From the NCBI GenBank assembly GCA_946478935.1, contig CAMLEL010000083.1, positions 1 through 8,393 on the forward strand: a stretch of 8,393 nt of DNA, in the 5' to 3' direction. A model generated the notes under the pieces. It was not told the DNA's origin, made no database searches, and saw nothing but the letters and a program-made list of their open reading frames with translations. This DNA is from an uncultured Armatimonadota bacterium. GTDB lineage: Bacteria > Armatimonadota > Fimbriimonadia > Fimbriimonadales > Fimbriimonadaceae. The translations under genes were made by a program, and so were the position numbers. Position 1 is the stretch's first letter. Each line of letters begins with the position of its first letter. Positions 1 through 5,575 of the stretch are shown here, piece by piece.

Positions 1-276
1 CGCAACACCGTTGTGCTTCTGCATGAGCCAGACTTCGTAAAGGAAATTCCGCATGGCCCCAGCCTGCAGATTTCCGGGCACAGTCACGGTGGACAGATAT
101 GTCTCCCGGGTGGGATTGCCCTACATACGCCTCGCGGAGCAAAAAAGTACGTTGCCGGATTCTATGACCGAGCTGACTTAGCGCTCTATGTCAGCCGCGG
201 AGTCGGAACGACGGGTCCAAATTGGCGATTGTTTTGCCCGCCGGAAGCAACGATTCTGACTCTCCGCGGGTCATAA
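1..276 (+). CDS. Metallophosphoesterase, YkuE-like, C-terminal part (5' end outside window)
   Basis: The reading frame is open from base 1 to the TAA at 274-276 and gives the last 91 residues of a calcineurin-like metallophosphoesterase. Visible motifs are the HEPD histidine near codon 8 and GHSHGGQ at about codons 26-32, both metal-ligand motifs of this fold, followed by the YkuE-type tail YVSRGVGTTGPNWRLFCPPEATILTL. In known relatives the enzyme is membrane-associated and hydrolyses phosphodiester or pyrophosphate bonds; the substrate here is unknown. The N-terminal motifs (DxH, GD, GNH) lie outside the window. Its C-terminus is clearly similar to that of the next gene, which begins 7 bases downstream on the same strand, so the two look like tandem paralogues that are probably cotranscribed. 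Family assignment is confident; substrate is not. Confidence 0.85.
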   Translation, partial: RNTVVLLHEPDFVKEIPHGPSLQISGHSHGGQICLPGGIALHTPRGAKKYVAGFYDRADLALYVSRGVGTTGPNWRLFCPPEATILTLRGS

Positions 277-283
277 CTTAGGT

Positions 284-1090
284 ATGAGGCTGCGCGACTG
301 GGCATTTCTTGCGGCGGGGGCCAGCGCGGCTTTACTTACGTACGGGGCGCTGTACGAATCCAACCGATTGGTCGTAGAGCGTCGACATCTGAAACTTCGG
401 GGCTGGAAACGATCCCTCAATGGATTCAAAGTCGCTTTACTGACCGACCTGCACCTTCGGGGCCACTACTCGCTGGAGCTGGCACAGCGCGCGGTTGCGG
501 CCGCACTTGAGGAATCGCCGGACATGGTGGTCCTTGGCGGAGATCTGGTCGCCTACTGGAAACCGGATTCGGAAGACATGCTCTCGGCGGTCCTGGAGCC
601 GTTGCTCCTCATGGACGGCAATGCCGTGGCCATTCCTGGGAACCGAGAGTATTGCGCTGGAAACCCAGAGAGATTGCGACCTGTATTGGATGCGCTGAAC
701 ATACGCTACTTACGCAATGAAACGTGGCTCCACGCCGGAATCCACTGGATCGGAATAGACTCCGCCAATGCCAATCAGTCCGATCCCATGCAGGCGCTGG
801 GCGACGCCGGTGAAGGCGCGGCAGTCGTGCTTTGGCACGAACCAGACATGGTGGATCACCTGCCATTTGAAGCTGACCTTATGCTGAGTGGGCACAGCCA
901 CGGCGGTCAGTTCCGATTTCCAGGAGGGTTGACACCCATGAAATCGAAGAATGGATCGAAGTATCTCAGCGGGTTTTTCCCGGAGACACCCACACCGTTG
1001 TATGTGTCGCGGGGCATTGGGACGACGGGTCCTCCGAGCCGCTTTCTCTGCCCCCCGGAAGTATCGATCCTGACGCTAAGCCAAGGCTAG
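284..1090 (+). CDS. Membrane-anchored metallophosphoesterase, YkuE-like, with altered GNH motif
   Basis: A complete 268-residue calcineurin-like phosphoesterase. A hydrophobic segment at about residues 6-23 is a likely N-terminal membrane anchor or uncleaved signal. Motifs in order: TDLH (D55, H57), GGDL (D87), GNRE (N120, R121), WHEPD (H185) and GHSHGG (H204, H206), then the YVSRGIGTTGPPSRFLCPPE tail of the YkuE group. All metal ligands are present. The histidine of GNH[D/E], usually regarded as the catalytic acid, is arginine here, so activity may be altered. Relatives include phosphodiesterases and a UDP-diacylglucosamine pyrophosphatase (LpxG-type), but no substrate can be assigned. The ATG at 284 is chosen because it gives the hydrophobic N-terminus directly after the upstream paralogue; no clear ribosome binding site precedes it. 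Its TAG stop overlaps the stop of the convergent permease gene within CTAG. Confidence 0.88.
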   Translation: MRLRDWAFLAAGASAALLTYGALYESNRLVVERRHLKLRGWKRSLNGFKVALLTDLHLRGHYSLELAQRAVAAALEESPDMVVLGGDLVAYWKPDSEDMLSAVLEPLLLMDGNAVAIPGNREYCAGNPERLRPVLDALNIRYLRNETWLHAGIHWIGIDSANANQSDPMQALGDAGEGAAVVLWHEPDMVDHLPFEADLMLSGHSHGGQFRFPGGLTPMKSKNGSKYLSGFFPETPTPLYVSRGIGTTGPPSRFLCPPEVSILTLSQG

Positions 1091-2193
1091 CGCGCCGCTA
1101 CCGTTGCGGCTAGGTGATTTCCGGCCGGTGTCAAAGTCAAGGCTCCATCATGGTTCTTAATGAAGCCACGCTGCTCGGCATCTTGCGCAATCTGGGCGGC
1201 CCGCTCTGGGTCCCATCCAAGTTCTCGCTCCAGGTGAAGCAGGGTGCTCTCAACTTTTTCTTCGGGAGTTTCCAAGTGCGTGGAAAGGTGGACAATCAAC
1301 ATTTCGACGGCGAATTGGGATCGTTGACGGCGCCTCCTTAGCGATTGGGCGACCAAGCCTTGTTTGGGAGCGGCCAAGACCACGATTCCGAATACGATCC
1401 CAAGCGTTGCGGCGATCATGCCGCTGATCGAAACGTTCCACAGACTTGCAATGCCATATCCAGCAAGCGCCGAGACCGCGCCGATGAGCAGTGAAAGCCC
1501 GATGAGGTTGGGAAGGCGTCGTGTCAAGAGTGAAGCCGTTACTGGGGGGACGATGATCAGGGCAACAGAAAGGATGGCTCCTACGGCGCTGAATGCACCC
1601 ACGGTCGTGATCGCGACCATTGCCATCAACAGATAGTGCAAGAGGACAGGGGCGAATCCTAACGATGCCGCAAGACCCGCGTCGAATGTCGAAAGCTTCA
1701 ACTCCTTATAAAAGAGGGAAAGGAATAGCGCGTTCACGACCGTCAGCCCACCAAGAACCCATAAAGACTGTGGACCGTAGTCCCGACCATTGATCACCAG
1801 AGTATCGAAGGGCGCGACAGTGATTTCCCCATACAACACTGCATCCGTGTCGATATGGACATTTGCAAAGTACTTGGAGACAATGAACACACCAAGGGCG
1901 AACAGGATTGGAAAGACAAGTCCAATCGCTGCGTCCTCCTTCACCTTCTTGGTTTTGGTCAGCGCCTCTACCAGGAATACCGTAATCAAACCGGCGGCCG
2001 TAGCCCCGAGGAATCCGACGAACACGTTCGGCCCTTGGGCAAGGACGTATCCGCCCACGAGACCCGGAAGGATCGCATGGCTGATCGCATCGGCCATCAT
2101 CGCCATTCTTCGAAGCACCAGGAATACACCAGCAAGGGCACAAGAAAGCCCGGCGGCAATGGCTACCAGAGATATCCAAGCAGAGTGACTCAT
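1087..2193 (-). CDS. Metal (Mn/Fe/Zn) ABC transporter permease with C-terminal DtxR-like winged helix
   Basis: A 368-residue inner-membrane permease of the ABC-3 (ZnuB/MntB/TroD) family. Residues 1 to about 276 form multiple membrane helices with family motifs such as VFLVLRRMAMMADAISHAILPGL (about 23-45), the short region FKELKLSTFD-like YKELKLSTFDAGLAASLG (about 162-179) and GAFSAVGAILSVALIIVPP (about 199-217). After a basic stretch (RRRR near 286) comes a soluble tail of about 85 residues. It resembles the DtxR N-terminal winged helix and ends in LTLTPAGNHLAATVAAR, a typical wing followed by the next helix. The DtxR dimerisation and metal-site domain is missing. The ATG at 2193 overlaps the upstream permease stop (ATGA, 2190-2193); the open frame runs further upstream to 2862, but that part lies antiphase inside the other permease and is not coding. 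This is the last gene of the operon. With its partner permease it should form the transmembrane channel. Confidence 0.9.
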   Translation of the reverse strand: MSHSAWISLVAIAAGLSCALAGVFLVLRRMAMMADAISHAILPGLVGGYVLAQGPNVFVGFLGATAAGLITVFLVEALTKTKKVKEDAAIGLVFPILFALGVFIVSKYFANVHIDTDAVLYGEITVAPFDTLVINGRDYGPQSLWVLGGLTVVNALFLSLFYKELKLSTFDAGLAASLGFAPVLLHYLLMAMVAITTVGAFSAVGAILSVALIIVPPVTASLLTRRLPNLIGLSLLIGAVSALAGYGIASLWNVSISGMIAATLGIVFGIVVLAAPKQGLVAQSLRRRRQRSQFAVEMLIVHLSTHLETPEEKVESTLLHLERELGWDPERAAQIAQDAEQRGFIKNHDGALTLTPAGNHLAATVAAR

Positions 2194-3092
2194 GGCGCTG
2201 GTTCCTGAAGCATCGATCGGGTTCGGAACCTGCGCATGAAGTCCCAGGCCAGTCCACGGGCTGAGCCAAAGATCACGGAAATGAGGACGATCGCTCCGAG
2301 GGTGAGTACGATCGCCGGTCCCGTCGGCACATTGTCTTGGAGAACGCTTACGACTGATCCCAGCAATCCGGAAATGACTCCAATCAGGGCCGAATACAAG
2401 ATCATGTGCGAGAGTGAGTTCGTCCACTGCCGCGCGGCGGACGCAGGTGCGACCAGCATCGCGGACATCAGGATCACACCGACGGTATTGAGGCCGATCA
2501 CGATTGCCACCACCAACAGTCCCGTCATCAAGATTCCCAACCCGTGTGTATTCAGTCCAAGGGTCTGTGCGAACTCTGGATCGAACGACAAGAGCTTGAA
2601 TTCTTTGAAAAGCAACCACACGATGCCGAGGGCAATCACTCCCAGAAGGGCCATGGTCAACACCTGCTCTTGGACCAATGCCGCAGCTTGTCCAAATAGG
2701 AACTTGTCCAAGCCAGCTTGGTTCGCGTCGTTGCTCTGCTGGATCAGAGTCAGCAGTACGACTCCGAACCCAAAGAAAACGGTGAGAATGATTCCCAGTG
2801 CAGAGCCGGGATCGAGACGGGTTCGGCGCCCAAGTTGCAGGATCGCGAGCATGCCGATCCATCCTGCGAGCGCTGCCCCCAGCATCAAAACGATTGGGGT
2901 CTTTGAGCCGGTCAGTATGTAAGCAAGGCAGACACCAGGAAGCGCTGCGTGGGAAAGCGCGTCGCCCATCAGCCCTTGCCGACGAAGCACAGCAAAGCAG
3001 CCCAAGACACCACTGACGATTCCCAGAATGGCTGAACCCAGTGCAACATTGCGCAGGGTGTAATCGTGAATTAAATCGGAGAAAAGGCTCAT
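2190..3092 (-). CDS. Metal (Mn/Fe/Zn) ABC transporter permease, first subunit
   Basis: A 300-residue ABC-3 family permease (MntB/TroC/ZnuB type) with about eight hydrophobic segments. Family motifs visible are CFAVLRRQGLMGDALSHAALPGV (about 32-54), LFKEFKLLSFDPEFAQTLGL (about 160-180) and NTVGVILMSAMLVAPASAARQW (about 201-223), which includes the coupling and pore-helix regions shared by cluster 9 metal transporters. It would form the inner-membrane channel with the following, fused permease, and would be driven by the ATPase encoded just upstream. The ATG at 3092 sits in a 4-base ATGA overlap with the ATPase stop, and its own stop overlaps the next start in the same way, indicating translational coupling. 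The two permeases are homologous but diverged; only the second carries a C-terminal regulatory-type domain. Confidence 0.93.
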   Translation of the reverse strand: MSLFSDLIHDYTLRNVALGSAILGIVSGVLGCFAVLRRQGLMGDALSHAALPGVCLAYILTGSKTPIVLMLGAALAGWIGMLAILQLGRRTRLDPGSALGIILTVFFGFGVVLLTLIQQSNDANQAGLDKFLFGQAAALVQEQVLTMALLGVIALGIVWLLFKEFKLLSFDPEFAQTLGLNTHGLGILMTGLLVVAIVIGLNTVGVILMSAMLVAPASAARQWTNSLSHMILYSALIGVISGLLGSVVSVLQDNVPTGPAIVLTLGAIVLISVIFGSARGLAWDFMRRFRTRSMLQEPAP

Positions 3093-3853
3093 TTGTTGAG
3101 GAATGCGATCTTTCCGCCGTAGGCCCGCTGGAGATTCTCTGGAGTAAAGGAGTCCTCTACCGGTCCATTCGAGATCAATCTGACGTTCAGAAGTGCAACC
3201 CGATCGAAGTATTTGGGAACCGTGTCGAGATCGTGGTGCACGACCACGACCGTCTTTCCAGAATCGCGGAGCCGTTGCAGGATTTCGACAATGGCAAACT
3301 CGGTGGTGGCGTCGACGCCCGCAAACGGTTCATCCATGAAGTAGAGCCGTGCATCCTGGGCCAATGCTCGGGCAAGGAAGACTCTTTGCTGCTGACCGCC
3401 CGAGAGCTGACTGATTTGACGCTGGGCGAAGTCGGACATTCCGACTTGCTCTAGATGTCGCAATGCCGTTTCGCGCTCATGCCGGCCAGGTCGCTTGATC
3501 CATCCAAGCTGACCATACATGCCCATCATCACAACATCGAGGGCATCGGTGGGGAAATCCCAGTCGACGCTTCCTCGCTGAGGAACATAGCCAACGATTT
3601 TTCGATTCCGGGCGTACGGCTCGCCGAAGATGCGGATCGTTCCCGCTGCGGCCGGGACCAATCCGAGAATGGTCCTGATCAGCGTGCTTTTGCCCGCACC
3701 ATTCGGACCCACGATTGCGGTGAGGCTGGCTTCGGGAATGTCCAAATCCAGATCCCACAGTACTGGCTTCTCCTCGTAGGCGACGGTGAGGTCGCGGACG
3801 AAGACCGCTGGTAATGCGTCCGGTTCTGCGGACTGCTCGGAGAGAGGCGTCAT
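3089..3853 (-). CDS. Metal ABC transporter ATP-binding protein (MntB/ZnuC/TroB family)
   Basis: A 254-residue ABC ATPase that powers the metal importer from the cytoplasmic side. All nucleotide-binding motifs are intact: Walker A GPNGAGKST (49-57), Q-loop glutamine in YVPQRG (Q92), signature LSGGQQQR (150-157), Walker B LYFMDEPF (170-177) with the catalytic glutamate, D-loop and H-loop histidine in VVVHHDL (H207). The sequence VPQRGSVDWDFPTDALDVVMMGMYGQLGW is characteristic of the manganese/zinc cluster 9 group. The ATG at 3853 is preferred over an in-frame start at 3973 because the extra 40 residues lie inside the preceding gene and look non-homologous, and because 3853 creates an ATGA overlap with the binding-protein stop (3850-3853). 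The gene sits between the binding-protein and permease genes, the usual order for this transporter class. Confidence 0.95.
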   Translation of the reverse strand: MTPLSEQSAEPDALPAVFVRDLTVAYEEKPVLWDLDLDIPEASLTAIVGPNGAGKSTLIRTILGLVPAAAGTIRIFGEPYARNRKIVGYVPQRGSVDWDFPTDALDVVMMGMYGQLGWIKRPGRHERETALRHLEQVGMSDFAQRQISQLSGGQQQRVFLARALAQDARLYFMDEPFAGVDATTEFAIVEILQRLRDSGKTVVVVHHDLDTVPKYFDRVALLNVRLISNGPVEDSFTPENLQRAYGGKIAFLNK

Positions 3854-4770
3854 TTCAGGGCTCGAACAATCGTGTCCACATTGTGCTTTACCATCCCCAC
3901 GTACGTGCCTTCCGGTGTCCCGGCTTTTCCCATCGCATCGGAAAAAAGCTGACCGCCGATAGCTACGTTCCAACCTCTGGACTGAACTGCCTTTTGCAGG
4001 GCTTCGATCGTGGATTTCGGCACGCTGCTCTCAACGAAGATTGCCTTGATCTTCTTGGTTGCGATCTCATCACCGATTTTTCTCAGCATCCCTGCCCCGG
4101 CTTCGGTAGCCGTACTGGTCCCTTGAATTCCGATGACTTGGAAACCGTACTGACGGCCAAAGTAACCAAATGCATCATGCGCGGTCACCAGGATGCGTTG
4201 GTTATCTGGAACTTTCGACAATTCATCTTGAACGTATTTGTGGAGCTCGTCCAATTCCGCCAGATACTTCGCGGCGTTCGACTCGAAGTCCTGTTTCCAT
4301 TGAGGACGGAGTTTGACAAGGGCATCGCGAACGGTTTCTACGGCATGCTTCCATAACGTCACGTCGAACCAGATGTGCGGATCGAATTTGCCTTGGAACT
4401 CGGGTGGCTCGCGAAGTTCGCTCTCGGGCACCTGTTCACTTACGGCGACGGTCGGTGTCCCCTTGCCGGCCATTTTCACGAAGATATCGGTCATCCTGCC
4501 CTCCAACTCCAGCCCGCCATAGAAGACGATGTCGGCGCTTGAGAGCTTGCCGACATCTCCTGCAGTGGCCCGATACAGGTGAGGGTCGACGCCCGGACCC
4601 ATCAATGCAATCGACTCGACGTGGTCTCCGCCTACGATCCGAACGGCATCGTGAATCATGCCGACCGTTGAAACAGCGCGGATTTTGCCGTTCGTACTCT
4701 TCGGCGAGTCTGACTTGCAGCCCGTGAGACAAAGGAGAGTTGCGATAAGAAATAGCAGAGGTGTTCGCAT
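3850..4770 (-). CDS. Metal ABC transporter substrate-binding lipoprotein, probably Mn(II)
   Basis: A 306-residue periplasmic binding lipoprotein of cluster A-I (ZnuA/PsaA/TroA). It starts with a lipoprotein signal peptide whose lipobox LTGC gives acylated Cys18. Expected metal ligands are visible: H64 in VDPHLY, H132 in FDPHIWFD, E247 in FVESSVP and D278 in LFSDAMG. The H-H-E-D set is that of manganese/iron binders such as PsaA and MntC, and the His/Asp-rich loop of zinc-binding ZnuA proteins is absent, so manganese is the favoured substrate. GIQGTSTATEAGAG (about 214-227) is a conserved family stretch. The ATG at 4770 lies 2 bases after the stop of the barrel-protein gene, and the 3' end overlaps the ATPase start. 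Zinc or iron transport cannot be excluded from sequence alone. Confidence 0.92.
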   Translation of the reverse strand: MRTPLLFLIATLLCLTGCKSDSPKSTNGKIRAVSTVGMIHDAVRIVGGDHVESIALMGPGVDPHLYRATAGDVGKLSSADIVFYGGLELEGRMTDIFVKMAGKGTPTVAVSEQVPESELREPPEFQGKFDPHIWFDVTLWKHAVETVRDALVKLRPQWKQDFESNAAKYLAELDELHKYVQDELSKVPDNQRILVTAHDAFGYFGRQYGFQVIGIQGTSTATEAGAGMLRKIGDEIATKKIKAIFVESSVPKSTIEALQKAVQSRGWNVAIGGQLFSDAMGKAGTPEGTYVGMVKHNVDTIVRALK

Positions 4771-4772
4771 GT

Positions 4773-5507
4773 TTAGAACCGAATCGAGAAGCCTCCGCCG
4801 AGAAACCAGTCAGCGGCGTCTGGTGTCAGGCCGAATCCGAAATGAATGTCGAATTGACGGTCGGGTCGGGGTTGATAGGTAAATCCACTATGAAGCGTGT
4901 GCTGGGGCCGATTATGGGGTGAGAAGTCGAACACGTGCTCGACGAACATCCCGACTTGTTCTCGCACGGGAATGCCCAGTGAAATCGTCTTTTGATAATC
5001 GGTCCGCTTACGCCCATCGACTTCGTTCCAGGCAACAAAAAGCATCCCACTCAATGTCAGTTCCCCGTCGATGTCAAAGCTATAAACACCCTTGACTTCG
5101 GGGCAAGTGGACTCTGAACGAATGCCCCTTTTTCCCACTGGAATCGACAACGCTGGAATCAGCGCCCAATCAACGCCGCGTGTGGGTCCGAGTTGCACTT
5201 TGGCTCCCAAATAGACGTCGTCAAGTCCTTCCAATCGCTCGCCACGGGAATTGATCCGGTTGAAGTTTGGCAAGCCAATACGAACTTCCGTTTTCTTGGC
5301 GACTCCGTGCCGCAGAAGAATCTCCGGCGCGTTCCAAGCCTTCTCGTCTCTGCCCGCGCGCAGGTAAGTCACTCCAGACTCAATCTGCGTGGAGCCAGGA
5401 GCAACGACCAGACTGCTCTCAGTAAAGTCAGGACGATCCGTCACGATCGGCTCCTGCGGAGCCTGCCACAGCGCTGCCAAACCCAGGAATGTCGACACGT
5501 ATACCAT
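4773..5507 (-). CDS. Outer-membrane beta-barrel protein, 'MetA-pathway of phenol degradation' transporter family
   Basis: A 244-residue predicted outer-membrane barrel. After a short hydrophobic N-terminus (residues 2 to about 16, possible cleavage near WQA-PQ) comes IVTDRPDFTESSLVVAPGSTQIESGVTYL, the recognisable opening of a family annotated as 'transporter' or putative MetA-pathway protein. Alternating polar and hydrophobic strands follow, and the protein ends GGGFSIRF with a C-terminal phenylalanine, as expected for barrel insertion. Its function in this family is poorly established. It is the first gene of the operon, only 2 bases before the metal-binding lipoprotein, which suggests (inference) a metal-permeable outer-membrane channel. 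The ATG at 5507 leaves very few basic residues in the signal region; a GTG at 5498 is an alternative. Only about ten bases separate the likely transcription start from this ATG. Confidence 0.75.
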   Translation of the reverse strand: MVYVSTFLGLAALWQAPQEPIVTDRPDFTESSLVVAPGSTQIESGVTYLRAGRDEKAWNAPEILLRHGVAKKTEVRIGLPNFNRINSRGERLEGLDDVYLGAKVQLGPTRGVDWALIPALSIPVGKRGIRSESTCPEVKGVYSFDIDGELTLSGMLFVAWNEVDGRKRTDYQKTISLGIPVREQVGMFVEHVFDFSPHNRPQHTLHSGFTYQPRPDRQFDIHFGFGLTPDAADWFLGGGFSIRF

Positions 5508-5510
5508 TTG

Positions 5511-5522
5511 TAGCCTTGGCTA
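5511..5522 (-). promoter_or_regulatory. Inverted repeat TAGCC-AA-GGCTA, candidate repressor operator of the metal operon
   Basis: Read on the minus strand, TAGCCAAGGCTA is a perfect 5-base inverted repeat with a 2-base centre. It lies between the putative -10 box and the ATG at 5507. The half-site resembles the TTAGGC/TAGCC-type half-sites of DtxR/MntR-family operators, and the position would block transcription. No regulator gene is visible in the window, so the assignment to MntR or another DtxR-family protein is inference. Such a short repeat could also occur by chance. Confidence 0.4.
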
Positions 5523-5524
5523 AA

Positions 5525-5552
5525 TATATACCTAAAATTATGGCGCGGTCAA
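5525..5552 (-). promoter_or_regulatory. Sigma70-like promoter for the metal-uptake operon
   Basis: On the minus strand, TTGACC (5552-5547) serves as a -35 box and TATATA (5530-5525) as a -10 box with 16 bases between them; the overlapping TATATT (5528-5523) gives an 18-base spacer. Transcription would start near 5516-5518, leaving a leader of only about 10 bases before the barrel-protein ATG. There is therefore no room for a riboswitch. The AT-rich block stands out from its surroundings. Confidence 0.6.
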
Positions 5553-5575
5553 GCGGTTTGCAGTTTTTTGCGAAA

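Noticed and set aside
1079..1089. AGCCAAGGCTA at the operon's 3' end repeats the promoter inverted repeat found at 5511-5522.
   Set aside because: An 11-base match between two places in 8.4 kb is expected by chance, and this copy is within coding sequence.
1094..1110. Hairpin GCCGC-TACCGTT-GCGGC just after the phosphoesterase stop, considered as an intrinsic terminator.
   Set aside because: The stem is only 5 bases, no T-tract follows on either strand, and it lies within the permease coding sequence.
2194..2862. A 5' extension of the fused permease frame that would make a 591-residue protein.
   Set aside because: The extra 223 residues are low-quality sequence lying antiphase inside the upstream permease gene; the ATG at 2193 starts exactly at family-like sequence and forms an ATGA overlap.
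3854..3973. A 40-residue N-terminal extension of the ABC ATPase.
   Set aside because: It lies inside the 3' end of the binding-protein gene, looks non-homologous, and the start at 3853 gives a coupled overlap.
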